In this document: positions 16,263-25,202 of the stretch, piece by piece
Position numbering within the stretch: position 1 is the stretch's first letter
Layout of the letters: each line of letters opens with the position of its first letter
Assembly (NCBI RefSeq): GCF_000425545.1
Contig: NZ_AUDQ01000012.1
Coordinates: 1 to 64,000 of the forward strand
Direction of reading: 5' to 3'
Length of the DNA: 64,000 nucleotides
DNA from: Sporosarcina ureae DSM 2281
GTDB taxonomy: Bacteria; Bacillota; Bacilli; Bacillales_A; Planococcaceae
Program-made: the position numbers and the translations under genes
Notes under the pieces: model-generated
Databases searched by the model: none
What the model was told of the DNA's origin: nothing
What the model saw: only the letters and a program-made list of their open reading frames with translations

Positions 16263-18671
16263 TTGGAATTCGTGTTATTGATTTTTTTACCTGTAATCTT
16301 CGCGCTACTTGTTCCTTTTGCTTATAAGAAGATTAAAGGAATACATACGGGTTGGTTTGTATTAGTAGTCCCTCTAGTGTTATTTGGCTATTACCTGAGC
16401 TTTTTACCGCTAGTCATGGATGGTGGTCATGCTATTTCTGAAATGAAATGGATTCCTTCACTTGGAATTGCGTTTACTTCATACATAGATGGTCTTAGTT
16501 TATTATTTACGCTATTGATCACCGGAATCGGTTCGTTAGTCGTCTTGTACTCTGTGTTTTACATGGATAGGGAGAAAGAAGATCTAGGTAGCTTTTATGT
16601 CTACTTATTAATCTTCATGACCGCTATGCTCGGAGTCGTGCAATCTGACAACACGATGACACTCTATTTGTTCTGGGAGTTAACGTCCATTTCGTCCTTC
16701 TTATTGATTGGTTTCTGGTATACGAAGGACAAGTCACGTTTTGGCGCATTGAAATCGATGATGATTACAGTGTTTGGTGGATTAATGATGCTCGGGGCAT
16801 TCATTTTACTTAGTATCATGGGGGAAACATTCTCCGTTCGGGAATTAATTGCCCAAGCTCCTGATCTACTGAATCAACCGTATTTCACTCTGGCATTAGT
16901 ATTACTCTTGCTTGGTGCCTTTACGAAGTCGGCACAATTTCCATTCTATATCTGGTTACCAGATGCAATGGAAGCGCCCACACCAGTCAGTGCATATTTA
17001 CACTCTGCCACGATGGTGAAGGCAGGCATTTATTTGGTCGCGCGATTTACGCCAATTTTCGGCTCAGCGTCCACTTGGATTTGGCTCGTTACAGGAATCG
17101 GATTGTTGACGCTGTTCTGGGGTTCATTTTTCGCAGTAAAGCAAACTGATTTGAAAGCGATTTTAGCATTTTCAACAGTCAGTCAACTTGGTTTAATCAT
17201 GTCGTTACTTGGCGCTGGCGCTATTTCATACCATGCGACCGCAGCCATGTTCGGCTTTGCGACGTATGCGGCTATTTTCCACTTGATTAACCACGCAGCA
17301 TTTAAAGGCGGGCTCTTCATGATCGCAGGGATTATTGATCATGAAACCGGTACCAGAGATATTCGTAAGCTAGGCGGGTTAATGAGCGTGATGCCGATTA
17401 GCTTTACCGTTGCAGCGATTGGTTCATTATCTATGGCTGGCTTGCCACCGTTTAGCGGATTCTTGAGTAAAGAAATGTTTTTGGAATCTATGGTAGCGCT
17501 TCAACACTTTGAATTATTCAACTTCGATACATGGGGCATCTTGTTCCCGATCGTCGCTTGGATTGCCAGTGTGTTTACGTTTACGTACAGTATGTATTTT
17601 GTTTTGAAAACATTTATTGGACAGAAGAAGTTTGATCAATTGCCGAAGCAACCACATGAAGCACCGATTGGCATGCTAATTTCGCCTATGATATTGGCAA
17701 CAATCGTCATTCTAGTGTTCTTCATTCCGAACGTCATTGGGAAGTGGATTATTAAACCGGCTGTCATGGCGGTTCAACCGACATTGTACGCAAGTCCGTC
17801 GGCTGTCGATATTCATGTCAAAGCATGGCATGGATTTGGAGCTGCTGGCTTATGGCTGACAATCGGCGTGGTCGTATTCGGTACATTACTTTATCTAACC
17901 ATACCGAAATGGCAACCGCTTTATCGTATCCAGCCTGATAAGCTATCGTTGAATAATGGCTATGATGCGATGATGCGTGGAAGTGAAAAAGGATTGAATC
18001 GGGTTTCTCGTCTTTATATGACAGGCAAAATTCGGACATACTTATTGTATATGTTCGCATTTATGTCAGTTACGATCATCGCAATTTTGTTTATCAAGGA
18101 TGCATTCGTTCTCGATATGAACAGTTTCACAGCGATTACATTATATGGATCACTAAATGCGATTGTGTTAATTTTATCTGTCGGATTTGTTGTATTTGCG
18201 AAGTCACGTCTTGCCGCGATCATCGCGCTTGGCGGCGTCGGGTATTCCGTCGCGTTATTCTTCGTCATCTTCAAAGCGCCTGACTTAGCACTGACACAAT
18301 TGGTAATCGAGACAGTATCCGTTGCGTTGTTCTTGCTAGCTTTCAAGCATTTGCCGGCACTCAGTACGCACGGGGAAACGAAACGCAATAAAATGGTCAA
18401 TCTGATAGTTTCATTGAGTGTAGGAGTGATGGTGACATTGGTCGCCCTATCCAGTCACTCACAAAAAATGATTCCTTCGATTTCCCAATACTATAAAGAT
18501 ACGGTCGAGACGGAGGCAGCTGGCGGAAATATCGTCAACGTCATTCTTGTAGATTACCGTGGATTTGATACATTTTTCGAAATCGCAGTTCTCGCTATTG
18601 CAGGGATTGCAGTACTAGGCATGATTCGCTTGCGTGTATCGAGAAAGGAGCCGACTGATGAAAACAAATGA
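16263..18671 (+). CDS. mrpA: Mrp Na+/H+ antiporter subunit A
   Basis: The largest Mrp subunit, about 802 residues. A complex-I NuoL-like proton channel has its conserved membrane Lys/Glu (YLFWELTSISSFLLIG near 136-151, STVSQLG, HAAFKGGLFM), followed by the MrpA-specific C-terminal helices and an MrpB-like domain. With subunits B-G it exchanges cytoplasmic Na+ for H+, important at alkaline pH. An upstream in-frame GTG at 16233 exists, but AAGGAGG lies 6 bases before TTG 16263, giving the usual family length. It overlaps mrpB by 14 bases. Confidence 0.96.
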   Translation: MEFVLLIFLPVIFALLVPFAYKKIKGIHTGWFVLVVPLVLFGYYLSFLPLVMDGGHAISEMKWIPSLGIAFTSYIDGLSLLFTLLITGIGSLVVLYSVFYMDREKEDLGSFYVYLLIFMTAMLGVVQSDNTMTLYLFWELTSISSFLLIGFWYTKDKSRFGALKSMMITVFGGLMMLGAFILLSIMGETFSVRELIAQAPDLLNQPYFTLALVLLLLGAFTKSAQFPFYIWLPDAMEAPTPVSAYLHSATMVKAGIYLVARFTPIFGSASTWIWLVTGIGLLTLFWGSFFAVKQTDLKAILAFSTVSQLGLIMSLLGAGAISYHATAAMFGFATYAAIFHLINHAAFKGGLFMIAGIIDHETGTRDIRKLGGLMSVMPISFTVAAIGSLSMAGLPPFSGFLSKEMFLESMVALQHFELFNFDTWGILFPIVAWIASVFTFTYSMYFVLKTFIGQKKFDQLPKQPHEAPIGMLISPMILATIVILVFFIPNVIGKWIIKPAVMAVQPTLYASPSAVDIHVKAWHGFGAAGLWLTIGVVVFGTLLYLTIPKWQPLYRIQPDKLSLNNGYDAMMRGSEKGLNRVSRLYMTGKIRTYLLYMFAFMSVTIIAILFIKDAFVLDMNSFTAITLYGSLNAIVLILSVGFVVFAKSRLAAIIALGGVGYSVALFFVIFKAPDLALTQLVIETVSVALFLLAFKHLPALSTHGETKRNKMVNLIVSLSVGVMVTLVALSSHSQKMIPSISQYYKDTVETEAAGGNIVNVILVDYRGFDTFFEIAVLAIAGIAVLGMIRLRVSRKEPTDENK

Positions 18672-19080
18672 TGTCATTTTACAAACCACAGCTAAAGTAG
18701 TGTTTTTCATCATCTTCCTATTCTCTATACATATCTTTTTTGCGGGTCATTATGCACCAGGTGGAGGATTCGTCGGTGGCTTGTTGACAACAGGTGCAAT
18801 TGTGCTGTTGTTGTTGGCATTTGATCTACGGACGATCCAACAAATTCTACCGTTTAACTTTACGATCATGACCGCAATCGGATTATTGCTTGCGTTAGGG
18901 ACAGCGGCGGGCTCGATTTTCTTCAATGTGCCATTCTTCACACACGCATTTAGTGATTTTGACTTGCCGCTGTTCGGACATACGTCCCTTCACACAGCTA
19001 TGTTGTTTGATAGTGGAGTGTACTTAGTTGTCGTTGGTTCCGCCATCACGATTATTCAATCGATTGGAGGCGATGACTGA
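18658..19080 (+). CDS. mrpB: Mrp Na+/H+ antiporter subunit B
   Basis: A 140-residue membrane protein with four helices and the MrpB signature HIFFAGHYAPGGGFVGGLL. The ATG at 18658 lies within the end of mrpA and follows AAAGGAGCCGACTG. It is part of the seven-subunit complex and is probably required for assembly with MrpA. It joins mrpC by a TGATG overlap, so translation is coupled. Confidence 0.95.
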   Translation: MKTNDVILQTTAKVVFFIIFLFSIHIFFAGHYAPGGGFVGGLLTTGAIVLLLLAFDLRTIQQILPFNFTIMTAIGLLLALGTAAGSIFFNVPFFTHAFSDFDLPLFGHTSLHTAMLFDSGVYLVVVGSAITIIQSIGGDD

Positions 19081-19421
19081 TGGAGTTTATCCTTTCGATT
19101 CTCATCGGGATATTATTTACGGCAGCCGTCTATTTGATTTTATCCAGAAGTTTACTAAAAGTGATTTTAGGTACTGGTTTGCTCAGTCATGGTGCGCACT
19201 TACTTATTCTTACGATGGGTGGACTTGGAGGCACAGCGCCTCCCGTTGTAATCGACGGTGTGACTGATTTTGCAGATCCCCTGCCTCAAGCATTGATCTT
19301 AACTGCGATCGTCATCAGTTTTGGTGTGACGGCGGTCATGCTAGTCATGGCATATCGTATGTATGATGTGCACAGAACAGATAATATGAATGAATTGAGA
19401 GGGAATGATGAACATGATTAA
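19080..19421 (+). CDS. mrpC: Mrp Na+/H+ antiporter subunit C (NuoK-like)
   Basis: A 113-residue, three-helix protein homologous to complex-I NuoK, with ILGTGLLSHGAHLLILTMG and the conserved APPVVIDG...DPLPQALILTAIVI segment. It sits between mrpB and mrpD, overlapping both by a few bases. Confidence 0.95.
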   Translation: MEFILSILIGILFTAAVYLILSRSLLKVILGTGLLSHGAHLLILTMGGLGGTAPPVVIDGVTDFADPLPQALILTAIVISFGVTAVMLVMAYRMYDVHRTDNMNELRGNDEHD

Positions 19422-20898
19422 TCTTCTTTTATTTCCGATCATTATTCCTTTCTTTTTCGCGATGATCTTAATGTTTTTCAAAGAGCAGGTGGTCGTCCAG
19501 AGAGTGTTGACACTGATCGGATTGGCTCTCAGTCTAGTTGCTTCATTTTGGCTTATCGCGACAGTGAAGACAGAAGGAATCCAAACCGTGACGCTCGGAA
19601 GCTGGCCTGCACCATTCGGTATTACGATGGTGTCGGACATGTTCTCCGCATTGCTCGTCACGACGACGATTATCATTACAATTTTTGTCGTCATCTATAG
19701 CTTTTCATCCATTGGTGTAGAAAGAGAAAGATTTTTCTATTATCCTGCGATTCTGTTCATGATTACAGGAATCAATGGTGCCTTCACAACAGGCGATATT
19801 TTCAATATGTTCGTATTTTTCGAGGTGCTACTGATCGCGTCTTATTTGCTTATTGTACTCGGCGGCGAGAAACGGCAACTTCGTGAATCCATTAAATACA
19901 TATTGGTAAACGTCATTTCATCTGCTATCTTCGTTATTGCGGTAGCGTATTTGTACTCTATCATCGGTACTTTGAATATGGCGGATATTTCGGTGAAGAT
20001 TGCCGAGATCAATCAACCAGGAATTATTTCTGTCATTGCGATTCTGTTTTTGATCGTCTTCGGAATTAAAGGGGCTATCTTCCCCTTATATTTCTGGTTA
20101 CCAAATTCGTATGCTGCACCGCCGATACCCATTCTTGCACTGTTCGGTGCCCTACTTACTAAAGTAGGCGTCTACGCAATCACGCGTACCTATACGTTGT
20201 TTTTCGTACACGATATTGGGTTTACGCACCAGTTTCTCATGGTCCTAGCGTTACTCACTATCATTGCAGGCTGTATCGGCGCTCTCGCGTATTTCGATTT
20301 AAAGCAAATCATCATTTACAACATTATCATCGCAGTAGGTGTCATCTTGTTCGGTGTGGCTCAAATGAACACGTCTGGACTAGAAGGCGCGGTTTACTAT
20401 TTACTCCATGATATGTTGATCAAAGGTGCACTGTTTGTCTTGATCGGTATCATTATTTATGCAACAGGTACTTCGAACTTACGGGAAATGGGTGGCTTAA
20501 TTAAAACTCATGCAACACTTGGTTGGACGTATTTAATCGCTGCGTTCGGTCTAGCCGGCATTCCTCCGTTAAGTGGATTTATCGGAAAAGTACTTATCAC
20601 AAAAGGTGCATTTGAAGCTGATCATGTGATCGGCAGTATCATTATTTTGGCCTCTAGCTTAGTTGTGTTACTGTCTGTCATTCGGATTTTCATTTATGCA
20701 TTTTGGGGGCCTCAGAAGAACGAGTTGCCTGTTCGCGATCAACGTACGTATCGTCAAATGATGTTCCCAGCTATTATGCTAGTACTCATTACGGTAGCGT
20801 ACGGTGTGGGTGCAGAATGGCTTATGCCCTATATGACGGATGCAGCGAATGTATTGGCTGATCCATCCATCTATATAAATGCGGTGTTAAAGGAGTAG
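19405..20898 (+). CDS. mrpD: Mrp Na+/H+ antiporter subunit D (NuoN/M-like)
   Basis: A 497-residue, about 14-helix antiporter-like subunit with conserved channel residues in MFVFFEVLLIASYLLIVLGG and PLYFWLPNSYAAPPIP. It provides one of the two proton-pumping-type channels of the complex. Three ATGs (19405, 19408, 19414) follow TTGAGAGGG. The precise one is uncertain. It overlaps the end of mrpC. Confidence 0.95.
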   Translation: MMNMINLLLFPIIIPFFFAMILMFFKEQVVVQRVLTLIGLALSLVASFWLIATVKTEGIQTVTLGSWPAPFGITMVSDMFSALLVTTTIIITIFVVIYSFSSIGVERERFFYYPAILFMITGINGAFTTGDIFNMFVFFEVLLIASYLLIVLGGEKRQLRESIKYILVNVISSAIFVIAVAYLYSIIGTLNMADISVKIAEINQPGIISVIAILFLIVFGIKGAIFPLYFWLPNSYAAPPIPILALFGALLTKVGVYAITRTYTLFFVHDIGFTHQFLMVLALLTIIAGCIGALAYFDLKQIIIYNIIIAVGVILFGVAQMNTSGLEGAVYYLLHDMLIKGALFVLIGIIIYATGTSNLREMGGLIKTHATLGWTYLIAAFGLAGIPPLSGFIGKVLITKGAFEADHVIGSIIILASSLVVLLSVIRIFIYAFWGPQKNELPVRDQRTYRQMMFPAIMLVLITVAYGVGAEWLMPYMTDAANVLADPSIYINAVLKE

Positions 20899-20904
20899 AG
20901 GTCA

Positions 20905-21387
20905 ATGGCTTTTCAGATACTATTAAATTTCTTCATTGCAGTCGTTTGGATGTTCATGAATAGTTCATTGACACCTTCTACGTTCATCATAGGATATCTT
21001 ATCGGGTTGTTGATGATCATCATGACACGCCGTTATTTCAGTGGACGCTTGTACATTTGGCGAATCTGGTCTGCAGTAAAATTAACAGCGATTTTCCTAA
21101 AAGAACTCATCTTGTCGAATATTTCCGTGTTGCTATTAGTTATTAAACCGGATTTGTCGACTATGCAGCCGATGTTCTTCGCTATGCCAACAGAGCTCGA
21201 AAAAGATTGGGAAATCACGTTGTTATCTAGTTTAATTACGTTAACACCTGGTACGGTCGTCGTTCATGTTTCAGACGACCAACGTACTCTGTATATCCAC
21301 GCAATCGATGTAGACGATGTGGATGAAGCAATCGATTCTATTAAAAACACATTCGAGAAAGCCATTATGGAGGTGAGCCGAGGATGA
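20905..21387 (+). CDS. mrpE: Mrp Na+/H+ antiporter subunit E
   Basis: A 160-residue protein with two N-terminal membrane helices and a soluble C-terminal part carrying LSSLITLTPGTVVVHVSDD, the MrpE hallmark. AAAGGAGTAGAGGTCA precedes the ATG. It overlaps mrpF by 4 bases (ATGA). Confidence 0.95.
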   Translation: MAFQILLNFFIAVVWMFMNSSLTPSTFIIGYLIGLLMIIMTRRYFSGRLYIWRIWSAVKLTAIFLKELILSNISVLLLVIKPDLSTMQPMFFAMPTELEKDWEITLLSSLITLTPGTVVVHVSDDQRTLYIHAIDVDDVDEAIDSIKNTFEKAIMEVSRG

Positions 21388-21665
21388 ACGTATTTTATTC
21401 TGTCTGTCTCGTGCTAGTCATCTTGTCTATGCTCGGATTACTATATCGCGTATGGAAAGGTCCTTCCGTGCCAGATCGGCTAGTAGCTCTTGATGCGATT
21501 GGCGTCATGCTCATATCAGCAATCGCGCTGCTTTCCATCTTGTTCGATACACCGTTCTTCATCGATGCGATTTTATTGATCGCTATTATGTCGTTTATCG
21601 GCACAGTGTCCTTCTCAAAATTCATTGAGAGAGGAGAGATCATCGAACGTGGACCTAATCGCTGA
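21384..21665 (+). CDS. mrpF: Mrp Na+/H+ antiporter subunit F
   Basis: A 93-residue, three-helix subunit with the family motif YRVWKGPSVPDRLVALDAIG. It is coupled to mrpE by ATGA and overlaps mrpG by 17 bases. Confidence 0.95.
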   Translation: MNVFYSVCLVLVILSMLGLLYRVWKGPSVPDRLVALDAIGVMLISAIALLSILFDTPFFIDAILLIAIMSFIGTVSFSKFIERGEIIERGPNR

Positions 21666-22032
21666 CATTATTATTGTGTTACTCGTTACAGTTGGGATCA
21701 TTTTCACGATTGTCACAGTCATTGGAATTTTACGGCTTCCTGACGTCTATACACGGGCACACGCCGCATCGAAGAGCGCTACGCTAGGTGTTATGAGTTT
21801 ACTGCTTGGTGTATTCCTCCACTTTTGGTGGAATGAAGGCCATTTCAGCGTGGCACTGTTGCTCGGTATCGTCTTTTTGTTTATCACTTCTCCTATTGGT
21901 GGGCACTTAATGACACGTGCCGCTTATATGTCGGGTGTAGAACCTACCGATTTAACGGTTGGGGATGATTTAGAAGAAGCAGTAATAGAACAACGCATAG
22001 AATCAGATAAAAACACGCCGGATGACAAATAG
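21649..22032 (+). CDS. mrpG: Mrp Na+/H+ antiporter subunit G
   Basis: A 127-residue, three-helix subunit with VIGILRLPDVYTRAHAASKSATLG, the MrpG signature. A longer frame from 21625 exists, but GAGAGGAGAG lies about 10 bases before GTG 21649, giving MDLIADIIIV as in relatives. It is the last gene of the mrp operon. Its stop codon lies in the loop of the operon terminator. Confidence 0.93.
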   Translation: MDLIADIIIVLLVTVGIIFTIVTVIGILRLPDVYTRAHAASKSATLGVMSLLLGVFLHFWWNEGHFSVALLLGIVFLFITSPIGGHLMTRAAYMSGVEPTDLTVGDDLEEAVIEQRIESDKNTPDDK

Positions 22033-22053
22033 TCATCACGGCGTGTTTTTTCA
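22010..22053. terminator. mrp operon terminator (overlaps the mrpG stop codon)
   Basis: The stem AAAACACGCCG / CGGCGTGTTTT is followed by TTC. The mrpG stop (22030-22032) sits in the loop, so the hairpin begins inside the coding region. It also abuts the 3' end of the convergent gene at 22051. Confidence 0.88.
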
Positions 22054-22302
22054 ATAATATGGATAGTAAGGGTAATACGGTTGTGGATAATACGGATAGC
22101 TGTTGTAGTAAGGTGGATAGTATCCCCCACCATAGCCACCTCCGTAACCGTAGCCTGGGAAAATAGCATTACCTAAAAATCCGCCAACTAAACCACCTAG
22201 GAAAGGACCCCCGAAACTACCAAATCCACTTCCATAACCGCCACCATAATGACCATGACCGCGACCGCCACCGTATCCACCTCTATGACTATGTCTTGTC
22301 AT
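22051..22302 (-). CDS. Small Gly/Tyr-rich protein (coat-like composition)
   Basis: An 83-residue low-complexity protein. The His/Gly-rich first third has GGYGGGRGHGHYGGG, a short hydrophobic centre reads GGPFLGGLVGGFLGNAIFPG, and the Pro/Tyr-rich tail ends in repeated YYP units. Such composition is common in Bacillales spore-coat and surface proteins, but there is no conserved domain and the assignment is only by composition. GGAAAGGGGGAAGTTGG precedes the ATG, a good ribosome site, so I take it as real. It is a lone gene between mrpG and pepA. Confidence 0.7.
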   Translation of the reverse strand: MTRHSHRGGYGGGRGHGHYGGGYGSGFGSFGGPFLGGLVGGFLGNAIFPGYGYGGGYGGGYYPPYYNSYPYYPQPYYPYYPYY

Positions 22303-22372
22303 CCAACTTCCCCCTTTCCATGTATCCTATGTCTAGCCGGAAAGAAGGTGTGGGGAAAGCGCCTATCCTGAA

Positions 22373-23887
22373 CTATTCTTGTTGTTCTGCTTCAGCAGCC
22401 AAACGTTCTACAAAGGTTGCCAATGTACGGACCATTACGCCCGTCGCGCCTTTAGGGCCGAGCGCATGTGGACTCGCTGCATCAGACGTACCTGCAATGT
22501 CTAAATGAATCCACGGTGTATCTCCAACAAATTCACCAACGAAGCCACCTCCGAAGATCATATGACCATCTCGTCCTGGCGAGTTGTTTACATCTGCGAC
22601 ATCACTTTTGCGAATCCGCTTCCGATCACTTTCAGTTAATGGCAGTTGCCAAATGAATTCCCCTGTTTCATCTGCTGCTTCCTGGAACTTCTTATAGAAT
22701 GCTTTGTTGTTCGTCAGTGTACCTGTTTTATCATGACCAAGCGCCACAATGACACCACCTGTTAGTGTGGCCACATCAATCAAATACTCTGCGCCCGCTT
22801 GCTTCGCATATGTCACCGCATCAGCCAGTACTAGACGGCCTTCTGCGTCTGTATTCAATACTTCAATTGTTTTACCACTTAAAGACGTGATGACATCGTC
22901 CGGCTTGAATGCTTCACCAGAAATCATGTTATCAGAAGAAGCAATGACCGCAATTACGTTTTTCTTCGGCCGTGACTCCCCTATGATTGCCATAGCACCG
23001 AGTACTGCTGCCGCGCCCCCCATATCACCTTTCATGCCGACCATGCCGTCTTTAGGCTTCAACGAATAGCCACCTGTGTCATACGTAATTCCTTTACCGA
23101 CTAAGCCGATGACATCTTCCCACTGTTCTGTCGCTTGGTACTTCAGCACAATGAGTTTCGGTTCTTCTACTGAACCTTGATTGACCGCAAGAATCGCGCC
23201 CATACCGAGCTCTTCCATTTCTGCTTTACCGAGAATATCGATTTCCAAGTCATAGCTTTCCGCTAATTCTCGTGCATATTCCGCCATCTTAGTTGGTGTT
23301 AATAGATTGGGGGGTACATTGACTAGCGTCCGAGCTTCGTTCACTGCATGCGCGGAAATCATGCCTACTTCTCCTGCAGCAGTGACACGTTCTTCATCTT
23401 CCGTCGTAATGAATGTCACAGTAGTTAGTGGAACATCCACTTCATTGGAAGAGGTCTTGAATCCCTCATACGTGTAGGAGCCCATTCCGATACCCTCAGA
23501 GGCCAGGAACGCAACATCCTCACTACCAATCTCATCATTGCAGAATGGGGCTGTCCAGACGCTTACAGTGCGCACACGGTCTTTGTGTAGTTGTTTCCCT
23601 ACCTCAGCGAATAATTCACGCAACGGCTGCTCTGTCAGCTGTTTTTGATTGCCAATGCCTACAAAGTATACGCGGTCGTAACTTTGCTTTAATAACGCAG
23701 GCATTTTAGTAATCGCCTTAAACTTCTGTTGAATGTCATGTGATTTGATCCAGTCTGGCAATGAGGGATGGAAAGATTCAACGAACGCATCGAAGCCTTC
23801 TACATTCTCTGGATGATCTGGTATTCCTACAATCAGTACCTCTACTTCTTTTTGATCAATTGCGGATGCTGTTTCTACGTTTATCAT
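22373..23887 (-). CDS. pepA: Leucyl aminopeptidase, M17 family
   Basis: A 504-residue cytosolic M17 aminopeptidase. The variable N-terminal domain spans about 1-170. The catalytic domain has GKGITYDTGGYSLKPKDGMVGMK with the metal/catalytic lysine and NTDAEGRLVLADA with metal-binding Asp/Glu and the bicarbonate-site Arg. It removes N-terminal residues, preferring Leu, in peptide turnover. In B. subtilis the orthologue YuiE is next to YuiD, as here. RBS: GGGGAGGAACACAC. Confidence 0.95.
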   Translation of the reverse strand: MINVETASAIDQKEVEVLIVGIPDHPENVEGFDAFVESFHPSLPDWIKSHDIQQKFKAITKMPALLKQSYDRVYFVGIGNQKQLTEQPLRELFAEVGKQLHKDRVRTVSVWTAPFCNDEIGSEDVAFLASEGIGMGSYTYEGFKTSSNEVDVPLTTVTFITTEDEERVTAAGEVGMISAHAVNEARTLVNVPPNLLTPTKMAEYARELAESYDLEIDILGKAEMEELGMGAILAVNQGSVEEPKLIVLKYQATEQWEDVIGLVGKGITYDTGGYSLKPKDGMVGMKGDMGGAAAVLGAMAIIGESRPKKNVIAVIASSDNMISGEAFKPDDVITSLSGKTIEVLNTDAEGRLVLADAVTYAKQAGAEYLIDVATLTGGVIVALGHDKTGTLTNNKAFYKKFQEAADETGEFIWQLPLTESDRKRIRKSDVADVNNSPGRDGHMIFGGGFVGEFVGDTPWIHLDIAGTSDAASPHALGPKGATGVMVRTLATFVERLAAEAEQQE

Positions 23888-24043
23888 GTGTGTTCCTCCC
23901 CTTTTCTTTACGCCTTCCCCATACTAGTATAGACTAGTCAGATTAGCACTTCCAACTACAAATAATTATTCGTTTAATAACGAGTAGATCCAGATTATGT
24001 TATACTGATTGTTAAACTACAGACAGTAAAGGAGTGGAATCTC

Positions 24044-24520
24044 TTGGCTATTTTTGAAAACATACCGCTCCTCGCAGCGCTATTTGCCATCTTATTTGCC
24101 CAATTTGTAAAAATTCCTATTCACTTTTTATTAACACGTAAACTCGATTTCGGACTCATGACTTCCACAGGCGGCATGCCCAGTTCTCACTCGGCAGCAG
24201 TCACTGCACTCACAACTGCCATCGCATTCGAAGCTGGCCTGGACTCACCACTATTCGCCATTTCCGCTATATTCGCGGTAATTGTCATGTTCGACGCAAC
24301 GGGCATCCGCTACCAAGCTGGACAACAAGCCTTAATCATCAACCAAATGCGCTCCGACTTTCAAATATTCGTCAGCGATTTGAAAGATTGGCCAAAAAAA
24401 GACAACGACGCAAAAATTCAAGAACTCAAAACCTTACTCGGTCACAAACCAAACGAAGTATTCTTCGGAGCCCTAACAGGTATCCTCATCTCGATCCTTA
24501 CGTATACGGTTATATTGTAA
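24044..24520 (+). CDS. yuiD: DUF212 / divergent PAP2 family membrane protein (YuiD-like)
   Basis: A 158-residue protein with about four membrane helices and the acid-phosphatase-like motif GGMPSSHSAAVTAL near residues 44-57. This is characteristic of DUF212, a family distantly related to PAP2 lipid phosphatases. Activity is unproven. It starts at TTG 24044 behind AAAGGAGTGGAATCTC. The neighbour pepA is conserved in other Bacillales. Confidence 0.9.
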   Translation: MAIFENIPLLAALFAILFAQFVKIPIHFLLTRKLDFGLMTSTGGMPSSHSAAVTALTTAIAFEAGLDSPLFAISAIFAVIVMFDATGIRYQAGQQALIINQMRSDFQIFVSDLKDWPKKDNDAKIQELKTLLGHKPNEVFFGALTGILISILTYTVIL

Positions 24521-24571
24521 CAATGAGTGACGCCCTCTTCCTCTCTAATCTTTTCATCTCTAAAACAACGC

Positions 24572-24632
24572 AAAAAACGGAACTGTCACAAGATGTCGTA
24601 ATTCACGACTTCCTGTCCAGCTCCGTTTTTCC
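24572..24632. terminator. Terminator region between yuiD and yuiB
   Basis: AAAAAACGGA and TCCGTTTTT pair over about 9 bp around an inner region with GTCGT/ACGAC, forming a long imperfect hairpin between convergent genes. Confidence 0.7.
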
Positions 24633-24655
24633 ATATCAACACATAGCAAAAAGCA

Positions 24656-24982
24656 TCAAAACATCTGATACCCCATCTTACGTAACACCTTCATCACAAA
24701 ACCTGCAATAATCGCTCCGACCAAACCACTCGCCAATATTACGATATCTACTGCATGCAGCGACATAAGATTCGCCCCCAGCTCACTAAAAGCAAAACCA
24801 GGCTTCGTAATGTATTCATACATCGGCACATCATCAATAATAAAAATCACGATAATCGGATAAATAATAGCCATAAGCCACGTCATACGTAACAGCATAT
24901 TCAATAAAAAGCCGATACCGAAAAACATAACGATAAATATCAAGATCGATAGCATCACCTGTGCTATGGATATAGTTTGCAT
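24656..24982 (-). CDS. yuiB: YuiB-like membrane protein
   Basis: A 108-residue protein with three hydrophobic helices and a conserved GFLLNMLLRMTWLMAIIYP segment. Its function is unknown. An upstream in-frame start exists, but GGAGGTTAGCAAGC precedes ATG 24982, and that length matches B. subtilis YuiB. It lies alone between yuiD and the NDH-2 gene. The 196 bp upstream holds no other gene. Confidence 0.8.
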   Translation of the reverse strand: MQTISIAQVMLSILIFIVMFFGIGFLLNMLLRMTWLMAIIYPIIVIFIIDDVPMYEYITKPGFAFSELGANLMSLHAVDIVILASGLVGAIIAGFVMKVLRKMGYQMF

Positions 24983-25162
24983 GCTTGCTAACCTCCAGTT
25001 CATCACCTCAACATTTTACAGGATGATGAGACGGCTTTCAATAGAATGAGACAGAGTACACGGAACGTTCTTTTCAGATGTCATGAATTCTTAAAATTTG
25101 ACAGACGAATTTCTCTACTTCGACTACTTCCAAAGTTGACTTGTTACCTATTTTGTTGCACA

Positions 25163-25198
25163 CAAAAAAGCACTCGCCTCTGCGAGTGCTTTTCTATA
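25163..25198 (-). terminator. Terminator of the NDH-2 gene
   Basis: The stem AAAAGCACTCG / CGAGTGCTTTT has a 6-base loop and a T-tract on the minus strand, directly after the stop codon at 25203. Confidence 0.92.
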
Positions 25199-25202
25199 TT
25201 CA

